Origin: Flavobacteriales bacterium UBA3364
GTDB taxonomy: Bacteria; Bacteroidota; Bacteroidia; Flavobacteriales_F; PHOS-HE28
Direction of reading: 5' to 3'
Length of the DNA: 20,728 bases
NCBI GenBank assembly: GCA_002360495.1
Contig: DEQO01000128.1
Coordinates: 1-20,728, forward strand
Shown piece after piece: positions 14,760 through 20,728 of this stretch. Position 1 is the stretch's first letter, and every line of letters begins with the position of its first letter. Below the pieces are notes generated by a model. That model made no database searches, was not told where the DNA came from, and worked only from the letters and a program-made list of their open reading frames with translations. The position numbers and the translations under genes were made by a program.

Positions 14760-16946
14760 ATGAAGTACGGCTACGCTGCCATTGCCCTGTTCACCTTATC
14801 CCTGCTGGATACTCCCGTCCGAGCACAAGGAGATAACACCTCCTTCAACTGGAAATTCGAGGAAGGCAACAAGCTGATGGAGGAGAAACTCTTCAATCAA
14901 GCGGCGGAGATCTGGTCGGGTCTGGTGGCCAGTGATGGGGAAAACGGCAACCTCAACTACAAACTCGGGTTGTCCTATTTCAGTTCTTACAACCAGAAGG
15001 CCAAAGCCCTTCCCTATCTGGAGCGGGCCTCACAATTGCGGCAAACGGCAACAGGCGGATCATTCATGTCGTCGGGCTATGACCCGTTCGACCCCAAGCA
15101 ACGGAACGCGCCGGTTGAAGTGGACTATTACCTCGCCCGCTCCTACCACCTCAAGAACGACCTCGACAAAGCCGACACGTACTACCAGAAGTTCATTGAC
15201 GAGACACAAGGGAAGCACAGCCAGTCGCCCTTGGCCGTGCGCGGAAAGGAACAAGTGGCCAATGCGCGCATCCTGGAGGCAAGCCCGCTGAACTACAGCG
15301 TTTACAACGTGGGCCCCAAGATCAACTCGGAGTATCCCGATTTCAGCCCGGTCCTTTCCGTGGACGGGAATGCGTTGTTCTTCACCTCCCGTCGGATCCG
15401 TCCGGACAGTTCGAACAAGGCCTTCCTCGACCCCTTGTCAGGGATGCCACATGAGAATATCTACGTGAGCTTCAAGGACAGGGAGGGTAACTGGCAACCC
15501 GCCGAGATGCTGAACATCAACCCGCCAGGCGCCGGCCATATGGCGGTAGTGAACGTTTCTGCTGACGGACAGACCCTGGTCATTTACCGGGATGACGGTG
15601 GTGACGGCAACCTGTACGAGAGCAAATTGGTGGGTGAATTGTGGAGCGATCCTGTGCTGATGGGTTCCGACATCAACACGAAGGCATGGGAGACCCATGG
15701 TGCATTGACCGCCGATGGCAACACGTTCTATTTCGTGAGCGACCGCAAGGAAGGCAGCGTCGGCGGACGTGACATCTACCGTGTGGTCCGCCTTCCGAAC
15801 GGGGTTTGGAGCAAGGCACAGAACTTGGGCAAGGTGGTGAACACCCCGTACGATGAGGACGGTGTTTTCATGCACCCCAACGGTCGCTTGATGTTCTTCT
15901 CCTCCACAGGTCACAATTCAATGGGAGGCTTTGACATCTTCACGACCGAACTGGAGGATGACGGTGCATGGACCACTCCGAAGAACCATGGATATCCATT
16001 GAATTCTCCCGACGATGATGTCTTCTTCATCACCACAGCGGACGGCCGCCGAGGCTATTTCAGTTCGGACAAGATCGAGGGGTTCGGTGAGAAGGACATC
16101 TACTTCGTGGACCTTCCTTCCGAGATGGAAACCGAGGGGCTCACCGTCCTGAAAGGATACATCATACCGTCCGCAGGCGAAACGCTGCCGCCGAGCACCA
16201 TCCTTTACGTGACGGACAAGGCCACCGGGGAAGTGAAGACGTACAAGCCCCGCCAGCGCGATGGTGTATACGTGGCGATCCTGCCCCCCTGCAAGGAGTA
16301 CAACCTGGACTACCGGGTGAACGACAAGACCGTACACACCGAGGACATTTTCGTGGAATGCGAGAGTTCCTACCAGGAGATCAACAAGGAGATCTACTTG
16401 AGCCCCGTATCACTGGCCGGTCCTGCGAGCATTGTGGATCTGCCCAAGGGATCGCCTCCCGGCAAGAAGGAAAAGGGGGATCCCGTGGATGCTGCGGCCA
16501 AAGAGAAGGAACGGGCGCTCACCGATGCCGAGATCAAGGAAAAGGCCGGCAAACACGTTGCGCCGGATGCCAAATACGCGGACGAATACGCCAAGTTCTA
16601 TGTGTACAACGCGAAGGACATCGACCAGAACGAGGATCGCTGGAAACAGTTCGTGGACGTGGTGGTCGACTTGATAGACAAGAACGGCAAGGCCAATGTG
16701 GTGATCGAGGCCAGCGCCTCGAAGGTGCCCACCAAGACCTTCGGCACCAACGAGAACCTGAGCCGCCAGCGCATGGAGGATGCCCGCACGCGCCTGCTTG
16801 AAGCCGTGAAGGCCCGGGGCAAGGATGAAACGAAGCTCTACCTCGAGGCCGTGAACAACCTCGTGCAAGGCCCTAAGTACGGTGGGGACTTCAAGAACAC
16901 CGAGAAGTACGGCAAGTTCCAGTACGCCAAACTGAAGGTGCGCTAG
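14760..16946 (+). CDS. TPR/PD40 propeller/OmpA-like periplasmic protein (PorE-like, type IX secretion or envelope)
   Basis: A 728-residue exported protein. The ATG at 14760 opens a signal peptide (MKYGYAAIALFTLSLLDTPVRAQ). Residues ~25-165 are TPR-like helices, with a long EEGNKLMEEKLFNQAAEIW repeat and YYLARSYHLKNDLDKADTYYQ. Residues ~185-455 form a PD40/WD40-like beta-propeller (YPDFSPVLSVDGNALFFTSRR; AVVNVSADGQTLVIY; HGALTADGNTFYFVSDR; GRDIYRV; GGFDIFTT). Residues ~460-560 look like a carboxypeptidase-regulatory domain. From ~610 an OmpA-C-like domain follows. The order matches PorE, an outer-membrane lipoprotein-associated component of the type IX secretion system. The OmpA part lacks the canonical peptidoglycan-binding Asp, so cell-wall anchoring is uncertain. 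It could instead be a generic Bacteroidota OmpA-family envelope protein. It ends 22 bases before an intrinsic terminator. Confidence 0.82.
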   Translation: MKYGYAAIALFTLSLLDTPVRAQGDNTSFNWKFEEGNKLMEEKLFNQAAEIWSGLVASDGENGNLNYKLGLSYFSSYNQKAKALPYLERASQLRQTATGGSFMSSGYDPFDPKQRNAPVEVDYYLARSYHLKNDLDKADTYYQKFIDETQGKHSQSPLAVRGKEQVANARILEASPLNYSVYNVGPKINSEYPDFSPVLSVDGNALFFTSRRIRPDSSNKAFLDPLSGMPHENIYVSFKDREGNWQPAEMLNINPPGAGHMAVVNVSADGQTLVIYRDDGGDGNLYESKLVGELWSDPVLMGSDINTKAWETHGALTADGNTFYFVSDRKEGSVGGRDIYRVVRLPNGVWSKAQNLGKVVNTPYDEDGVFMHPNGRLMFFSSTGHNSMGGFDIFTTELEDDGAWTTPKNHGYPLNSPDDDVFFITTADGRRGYFSSDKIEGFGEKDIYFVDLPSEMETEGLTVLKGYIIPSAGETLPPSTILYVTDKATGEVKTYKPRQRDGVYVAILPPCKEYNLDYRVNDKTVHTEDIFVECESSYQEINKEIYLSPVSLAGPASIVDLPKGSPPGKKEKGDPVDAAAKEKERALTDAEIKEKAGKHVAPDAKYADEYAKFYVYNAKDIDQNEDRWKQFVDVVVDLIDKNGKANVVIEASASKVPTKTFGTNENLSRQRMEDARTRLLEAVKARGKDETKLYLEAVNNLVQGPKYGGDFKNTEKYGKFQYAKLKVR

Positions 16947-16968
16947 AACGCTGATCGTGAAGAACTGG

Positions 16969-17000
16969 GAACCCCGGCAACGACGCCGGGGTTCTTTCTT
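16969..17000 (+). terminator. Intrinsic terminator after the PorE-like gene
   Basis: A perfect 10-bp stem, GAACCCCGGC (16969-16978) and GCCGGGGTTC (16985-16994), with loop AACGAC, followed by TTTCTT. It lies 22 bases after the PorE-like stop and separates that gene from the next unit. Confidence 0.85.
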
Positions 17001-17003
17001 ATC

Positions 17004-17011
17004 TACTTTTC
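17004..17011 (+). promoter_or_regulatory. Weak -7-like box before the exonuclease gene
   Basis: TACTTTTC lies 5 bases before the ATG at 17017, matching TAnnTTTG except the last base. It follows directly after the terminator, where a new promoter would be expected. Confidence 0.3.
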
Positions 17012-17016
17012 GGCCA

Positions 17017-17790
17017 ATGCCCCTATCCCTCGATCGCCCCCTCGCCTTCTTCGACCTCGAGACCACCGGTATCAAGATCGGCCGTGATCGCATCGTACAG
17101 ATCGGCGTTGTTCGTCTGCTTGTCGATGGCACCCGCACGACGTACCAGACCCTCATCAACCCCGGTATGCCCATTCCTGCCGAGGCCACGGCCGTGCATG
17201 GGATCACCGATGCCGATGTCGCCGATGCACCGGCGTTGGAGGATGTCGCCCGCGACGTGCTGGACGAACTGTCCGGATGTGACCTGGCCGGCTTCAACTG
17301 CCTGCGTTTCGATATACCGTTCCTCGCCGAGGAATTGCACCGGGTAGGCAGCGATTGGGACAGTAGTGCAGCGCGCGTTGTCGACGTGCAGCGGATCTAC
17401 CACCAGATGGAACCTCGCGATCTGGGCGCTGCCCTCAAGTTCTACTGCGGCCGCGAACACGAAGGTGCCCACGACGCGCTGGCCGATGTACAAGCCACGG
17501 CCGATGTGCTGTTGGCCCAGTTGGAACGTTACCCCGAGGCACTCCAGGGCAATGTCGCTTTCCTCGGCGAAAAGAGCGGTGATCGGCAACGCAGCCCGGA
17601 TGCCGCCGGGAAACTGAAGTTCGATGACAAGGGACATATCTGCCTCGCTTTCGGGAAATATGCGGGATGGACCTTGGAGAACATCGGCCGCAACGATCCC
17701 GGATACCTGCAATGGTTGATGACCAAGGCCGAATTGCCGGGGAGCACCCTCTCGGTCATGCGGAATGCCCTTTCCGACCTCCACGCATAG
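17017..17790 (+). CDS. DnaQ-like 3'-5' exonuclease with C-terminal DUF3820-type domain
   Basis: DEDDh-type exonuclease, probably degrading or proofreading DNA 3' ends. The 257 residues carry Exo I FFDLETTG (Asp13, Glu15), Exo II GFNCLRFDIPFL (Asp99) and Exo III HEGAHDALADV (His152, Asp157). A C-terminal segment with GHICLAFGKYAGWTLENI and YLQWLM (residues ~207-235) matches a DUF3820-like domain that often accompanies such nucleases. It is not a replicative polymerase III epsilon subunit by itself. I chose the ATG at 17017: the GTG at 16957 would start upstream of and read through the terminator hairpin. It stands first in a plus-strand block running to the window end, with 9 bases before the next gene. 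Confidence 0.9.
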   Translation: MPLSLDRPLAFFDLETTGIKIGRDRIVQIGVVRLLVDGTRTTYQTLINPGMPIPAEATAVHGITDADVADAPALEDVARDVLDELSGCDLAGFNCLRFDIPFLAEELHRVGSDWDSSAARVVDVQRIYHQMEPRDLGAALKFYCGREHEGAHDALADVQATADVLLAQLERYPEALQGNVAFLGEKSGDRQRSPDAAGKLKFDDKGHICLAFGKYAGWTLENIGRNDPGYLQWLMTKAELPGSTLSVMRNALSDLHA

Positions 17791-17799
17791 CCCGACGTC

Positions 17800-18411
17800 A
17801 TGAAGATCGTATGCATCGGAAGGAACTACGGTGAGCACGCCAAGGAACTCGGTAACGCCATACCCGACGAGCCGGTCGTATTCCTGAAGCCACCCAGCGC
17901 ACTTGTTCCGACTGGTGGACCTGTCCGGCTTCCAGCCTTCAGTAACGACATCCACCACGAGATCGAACTCGTCTATTCCATTTTCCACAAGAACGGAAAG
18001 GCACAAGCGGATAAAGTGACCATCGGCCTTGACCTTACCGCACGCGACCTGCAGATGGACCTGAAGGCCAAAGGACTTCCGTGGGAAAAGGCGAAAGCCT
18101 TCGACGGATCGGCCTACGTCGCGGAACGATCCTTGGCCATCGAGTCATTCCCGCCGACCGGGCACATCGATTTCATGCTGAAACGCAACGGGAAGGTGGC
18201 ACAAGCCGGACATAGCGGCCAGATGCTCTTCAATATCACGGCCTTGATCGCCCATGTGGAACGCTACATGGCTTTGGACAATGGGGATCTCCTCTTCAGC
18301 GGAACACCGGCTGGTGTGGGCCGGATCGAGGCTGGCGACCGTTTGGAAGGATACCTTCTGGGCGAACTGGTCTTCGACCTGAAGGTCGAAGCGGCCGCTA
18401 CCGGGCGGTAG
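17800..18411 (+). CDS. Fumarylacetoacetate hydrolase family protein (FAHD1-like)
   Basis: Metal-dependent C-C hydrolase/decarboxylase fold. The 203 residues match the FAHD1/YcgM subgroup: KIVCIGRNYGEHAKELGN at the start, FLKPPSAL, and metal ligands Glu54 and Glu56 (HHEIELV) plus Asp83 (LTARDLQ). The KGLPWEKAKAFDGSA segment is very close to that of FAHD1. Family members hydrolyse acylpyruvates or decarboxylate oxaloacetate; the exact substrate here is unknown. It lies 9 bases after the exonuclease and 16 bases before kdsA, so it is likely co-transcribed, with no obvious metabolic tie to Kdo synthesis. Confidence 0.92.
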   Translation: MKIVCIGRNYGEHAKELGNAIPDEPVVFLKPPSALVPTGGPVRLPAFSNDIHHEIELVYSIFHKNGKAQADKVTIGLDLTARDLQMDLKAKGLPWEKAKAFDGSAYVAERSLAIESFPPTGHIDFMLKRNGKVAQAGHSGQMLFNITALIAHVERYMALDNGDLLFSGTPAGVGRIEAGDRLEGYLLGELVFDLKVEAAATGR

Positions 18412-18413
18412 GA

Positions 18414-18421
18414 TACCTTTG
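18414..18421 (+). promoter_or_regulatory. -7 box (TACCTTTG) directly before kdsA
   Basis: TACCTTTG, a full TAnnTTTG match, ends 6 bases before the kdsA ATG at 18428. It overlaps no coding sequence. A nearly leaderless kdsA transcript is possible. No convincing -33 TTTG was seen. Confidence 0.45.
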
Positions 18422-18427
18422 CGGCCC

Positions 18428-19258
18428 ATGACCAAGATCGTCCAAGTCGGCAACATCGCCTGTGGGTCGGACCAACTCTTCCTGATCAGCGGTCCGTGCG
18501 TGATCGAAACGGAGAGCATCATGATGCGCACCGCCGAGAAACTGAAGGAAGTCAGCGAGCGCATGAAGGTGCCCGTGATCTACAAGAGCAGTTTCACCAA
18601 GGACAACCGCAGCAGCGTCGATTTCTACCAAGGACCTGGCCTCGAGGAAGGTTTGAAGGTGCTCCAGCGCGTCAAGAAGGATTTCGGCTTCCCGCTCTTG
18701 ACGGACATCCACTACCCCGGTCAGGCAAAAGCCATCGCCGAGGTATGCGACGTGATCCAGATCCCGGCCTACCTCTGTATGCAGACGGAATTGGTGACGA
18801 CGGCAGCCAGGACAGGTGCGGTGGTGAACATCAAACACGGACAGTTCCTCGCCCCGGAGAACATGATCAACCCGGCGAAGAAGTGTGAAAGCGTCGGGAA
18901 CTCCAAGATCATCCTCACGGAGCGTGGATACACCTTCGGATACAACGACCTCGTGGTCGATCCACGCGCGTTCCATCATCTGCGCAGGACCGGCTATCCG
19001 CTGGTGTTCGACATCACGCACAGCATCCGCAAATACGGCATCCCCAGCGCCGATCCGAAAGGCGGCAACCGTGAGGTGATGCCCACGATCGCGCGGGCCG
19101 GTGTAGCCGCAGGTGTCGACGGCGTGTTCATTGAAACGCACCCCGACCCGAGCACGGCGTTGTGCGACGCCGCCAGCCAACTGTGTGTTTACGACCTCGA
19201 AGAATTCCTGAAACCACTGATCGACCTGCACGCCGTGGAGGTCCAATACCGCAACTGA
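18428..19258 (+). CDS. kdsA: 3-deoxy-8-phosphooctulonate synthase KdsA (metal-dependent type)
   Basis: Condenses D-arabinose-5-phosphate with phosphoenolpyruvate to Kdo-8-phosphate, the committed step of Kdo synthesis for LPS; cytoplasmic TIM barrel. The 276 residues have all signatures: SGPCVIETE, FKSSFTKDNRSS-like YKSSFTKDNRSS, LTDIHYPGQA, IQIPAYLC, NIKHGQFLAPENM, LTERGYTFGYNDLVVD, FDITHS and FIETHPDPS. Cys in GPCVIE, with the conserved His and Glu, marks the metal-dependent class (as in Aquifex), not the Asn type of E. coli. A TTG at 18419 would add three residues; the ATG at 18428 fits the family start. It is followed 6 bases later by the transaldolase-CBS gene. Confidence 0.97.
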   Translation: MTKIVQVGNIACGSDQLFLISGPCVIETESIMMRTAEKLKEVSERMKVPVIYKSSFTKDNRSSVDFYQGPGLEEGLKVLQRVKKDFGFPLLTDIHYPGQAKAIAEVCDVIQIPAYLCMQTELVTTAARTGAVVNIKHGQFLAPENMINPAKKCESVGNSKIILTERGYTFGYNDLVVDPRAFHHLRRTGYPLVFDITHSIRKYGIPSADPKGGNREVMPTIARAGVAAGVDGVFIETHPDPSTALCDAASQLCVYDLEEFLKPLIDLHAVEVQYRN

Positions 19259-19264
19259 CCCACC

Positions 19265-20287
19265 ATGGAACTTTACCTCGACAGCGCTGACATCAAGGAG
19301 ATCGACGAAGCCTTCAAACTCGGCTTCCTCACGGGTCTCACCACCACACCGACGTTCATGCACCGCGGTGGTGTCACGAACATCGACAAGATGATCCTGG
19401 ACCTCGCGAAGAAGGTCCCCATCCTACAGGTGGAAGCACTCGGCAACACCGCCGAGGAAGTGGTGAAGGAGGCCAAGCGCCAATTGAAAATGGGTCTCAA
19501 GAAAGAGACCACTGTCTTCAAGATCCCTGTTTCACTGGAGGGCCTGCGCGCCTGTCGCATGCTGCGCAATGAAGGTATCATGGTGAACGTACACTTGGTA
19601 TACACGCTGCAACAAGCCTACATGGCCATGCAGGCCGGTGCGAACTACGTATGTCCGCTGGTGGGTCGTTTGCAGGACCAAGGTCATGATGCCCTCACCC
19701 TCGTGCAACAATGTGTGGAGGCCGTGAACTACTACGGATACGACAGCAAGGTCATGTTCAGCAGTGTGCGGACCGTGGAGCATGTGCGCAACGCGGTCCA
19801 GATCGGCGTGCATACGATCACCGTCCCATGGAAGCTGATGAAGCAGCTTACGGACAACCACATGACCCAGCTGGGCACGCAGCAGTTCTACGAGCATACG
19901 CGTCTGATCACCATGAAGGTGAAGGACATCCTGAGCCGCAGCAATCCCGTGGTGAAGGATAGTGCAACCGTGAGCGAAGCACTGGTGGAAATGACCAAGC
20001 ACGGCTTCGGCGCGGTGATGGTGGTGGACGCGAAAGGCAGGAACAAGGGCGTCTTCACCGATGGTGGGCTCCGCCGCGGCATCGAAAAGGAAGGCAACAA
20101 GTTCCTGGCGAAGAAGCTGAGCGCCATGGCCTTCAACGAACCGATCACGGTCGGCCCGGAAGCTTTGCTGGACGATGCCCAGAAACTGTTCAAGGAAAAG
20201 AAGGTGGACACGATCAGCGTGAGCGAGAACGGCAAGCAGCTCGGCATGCTCGACATCCAGGACCTGATCAAGGCGATCGCGGGCTAG
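19265..20287 (+). CDS. Transaldolase/FSA-like domain fused to KdsD-type CBS pair
   Basis: A 340-residue two-part protein. Residues 1-215 align without gaps at the start to E. coli fructose-6-phosphate aldolase (MELYLDSAD) and keep Asp6, Gln55 and the Schiff-base Lys86 (VFKIPV). Key active-site positions differ: Thr28 for the usual Asn, His110 for Thr, Leu132 for Tyr/Phe. Residues ~218-340 are two CBS domains. GVFTDGGLRR and LGMLDIQDLIKA resemble the GIFTDGDLRR and LGVLHMHDLLRA of KdsD closely, so this is a KdsD-like tail on a different catalytic barrel. The gene starts 6 bases after kdsA and ends 1 base before a kdsC-like gene. An ordinary transaldolase would not need this tail or position. 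I infer a role in making or controlling arabinose-5-phosphate, perhaps replacing the SIS-domain KdsD. This is untested. Confidence 0.9.
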   Translation: MELYLDSADIKEIDEAFKLGFLTGLTTTPTFMHRGGVTNIDKMILDLAKKVPILQVEALGNTAEEVVKEAKRQLKMGLKKETTVFKIPVSLEGLRACRMLRNEGIMVNVHLVYTLQQAYMAMQAGANYVCPLVGRLQDQGHDALTLVQQCVEAVNYYGYDSKVMFSSVRTVEHVRNAVQIGVHTITVPWKLMKQLTDNHMTQLGTQQFYEHTRLITMKVKDILSRSNPVVKDSATVSEALVEMTKHGFGAVMVVDAKGRNKGVFTDGGLRRGIEKEGNKFLAKKLSAMAFNEPITVGPEALLDDAQKLFKEKKVDTISVSENGKQLGMLDIQDLIKAIAG

Positions 20288-20288
20288 G

Positions 20289-20728
20289 ATGCATCCTGCG
20301 GACCACCCCTTGGGGCGAGACCCGTTCGTTGAACTGGGAACCGAGCTCCTCCTTCAACCCGGGGAGTTCGTTGCCCGGTTGGGGCGGATCAGGGCTGTGC
20401 TGTTCGACTGGGACGGGGTATTCAACGACGGGTGGAAGGACCTCGAGGGCGGAAGTCCGTTCAGTGAGGTCGGTAGCATGGGCGTGAACATGTTGCGCTT
20501 CGGGCTGTGGCTGCAGAACGGGGAGCGACTGCCGCACGCGGCCATCATCACCGGGCAGCACAATCCGTATGCGGAACGTTTCGCTCAGCGGGAGAAGATC
20601 CACGGTCTGTACATGGGGTTCATCGACAAGCGTGAGGCCTTCGATGCGTTCCTCAGCAAGCATGCGCTCAAGGACGAGGAGGTCGCCTTCTTTTACGATG
20701 ATGCCATCGATCTGGCCGTCGCTGATCG
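20289..20728 (+). CDS. kdsC: KdsC-like HAD phosphatase, partial (cut by window end)
   Basis: First 146 codons of a HAD-superfamily phosphatase; KdsC dephosphorylates Kdo-8-phosphate to Kdo. The ATG at 20289 lies one base after the upstream stop. Motif I is AVLFDWDGVFNDG (Asp39 and Asp41; KdsC usually has DVDGVLTDG), motif II is IITGQ, the QREKIHGLYMGFIDK segment matches the KdsC K-motif region, and FFYDDAIDLAVA is motif III. An extra ~34 residues precede motif I, where KdsC proteins have only a short lead. The tight spacing with kdsA and the transaldolase-CBS gene supports a Kdo role. Since HAD specificity is hard to call and the C-terminus is missing, another HAD phosphatase remains possible. 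Confidence 0.75.
   Translation, partial: MHPADHPLGRDPFVELGTELLLQPGEFVARLGRIRAVLFDWDGVFNDGWKDLEGGSPFSEVGSMGVNMLRFGLWLQNGERLPHAAIITGQHNPYAERFAQREKIHGLYMGFIDKREAFDAFLSKHALKDEEVAFFYDDAIDLAVAD

Noticed and set aside
16957..17016. GTG start at 16957 for the exonuclease
   Set aside because: Translation from it would pass through the intrinsic terminator hairpin, and the family's conserved start lies just after the ATG at 17017.
16410..18006. Two long minus-strand frames (295 and 327 codons) over the PorE-like, exonuclease and FAHD1-like genes
   Set aside because: They overlap well-recognised plus-strand genes with intact catalytic motifs and give no recognisable proteins.
19265..20287. Ordinary pentose-phosphate transaldolase
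   Set aside because: The KdsD-like CBS tail, the position between kdsA and kdsC, and changed active-site residues argue against a housekeeping transaldolase, though it is not fully excluded.
1..20728. CRISPR arrays, tRNA/rRNA genes, insertion sequences or prophage genes
   Set aside because: No regularly spaced repeats, no cloverleaf-like sequences and no transposase or integrase motifs were seen on either strand.

Overview
This window most likely comes from a high-GC member of the Bacteroidota (Flavobacteriales-like). Several signs agree: a secreted protein with an SprB-type repeat and a 'GSYDPNDK' motif, a TPR/PD40/OmpA-like protein of the PorE type, a DUF4907 lipoprotein, a Bacteroidota-style Lgt, TAnnTTTG-like promoter boxes very close to start codons, and few Shine-Dalgarno sequences. 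Coding density is high. No gap between genes exceeds 300 bases, and I found no tRNA, rRNA, CRISPR array or transposase.

Layout. Positions 1-1730 (minus strand) hold the N-terminal part of a large secreted cell-surface protein that runs off the window; its last ~65 bases look like contig-end noise. After a 282-base gap come a small DUF4907 lipoprotein (2013-2459) and a plus-strand run: mtaB (tRNA ms2t6A synthesis), lgt (lipoprotein lipidation), an inositol-monophosphatase family enzyme and an acyltransferase-3 membrane protein. Facing these on the minus strand are a sodium/solute symporter and an unrecognised lipoprotein. A second plus-strand run follows: a stand-alone class III nucleotidyl-cyclase-like protein, recR, a GT2 glycosyltransferase fused to a decayed phosphoglycosyl-transferase-like module, a 2-oxoacid dehydrogenase E2, and a PorE-like protein that ends at a clear intrinsic terminator (16969-17000).

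The last block (17017-20728) is a compact unit: a DnaQ-like exonuclease, a FAHD1-like hydrolase, kdsA, a transaldolase-CBS fusion, and a KdsC-like HAD phosphatase cut by the window end. The last three are separated by 6 and 1 bases. This is the most interesting part. The kdsA-kdsC interval is where one would expect KdsD, the SIS+CBS arabinose-5-phosphate isomerase. Here the CBS pair looks KdsD-like, but the SIS domain is replaced by a fructose-6-phosphate-aldolase/transaldolase-type TIM barrel that keeps the Schiff-base lysine and has altered active-site residues. The best hypothesis is a non-homologous replacement for the arabinose-5-phosphate-supplying step of Kdo (LPS) biosynthesis. This is inferred from sequence and context and has not been tested.

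Secondary points of interest are twin related stem-loops before the glycosyltransferase (11253-11333), a cyclase-like protein with non-canonical base-recognition residues, and a short motif shared between the lgt 3' end and a distant intergenic region.
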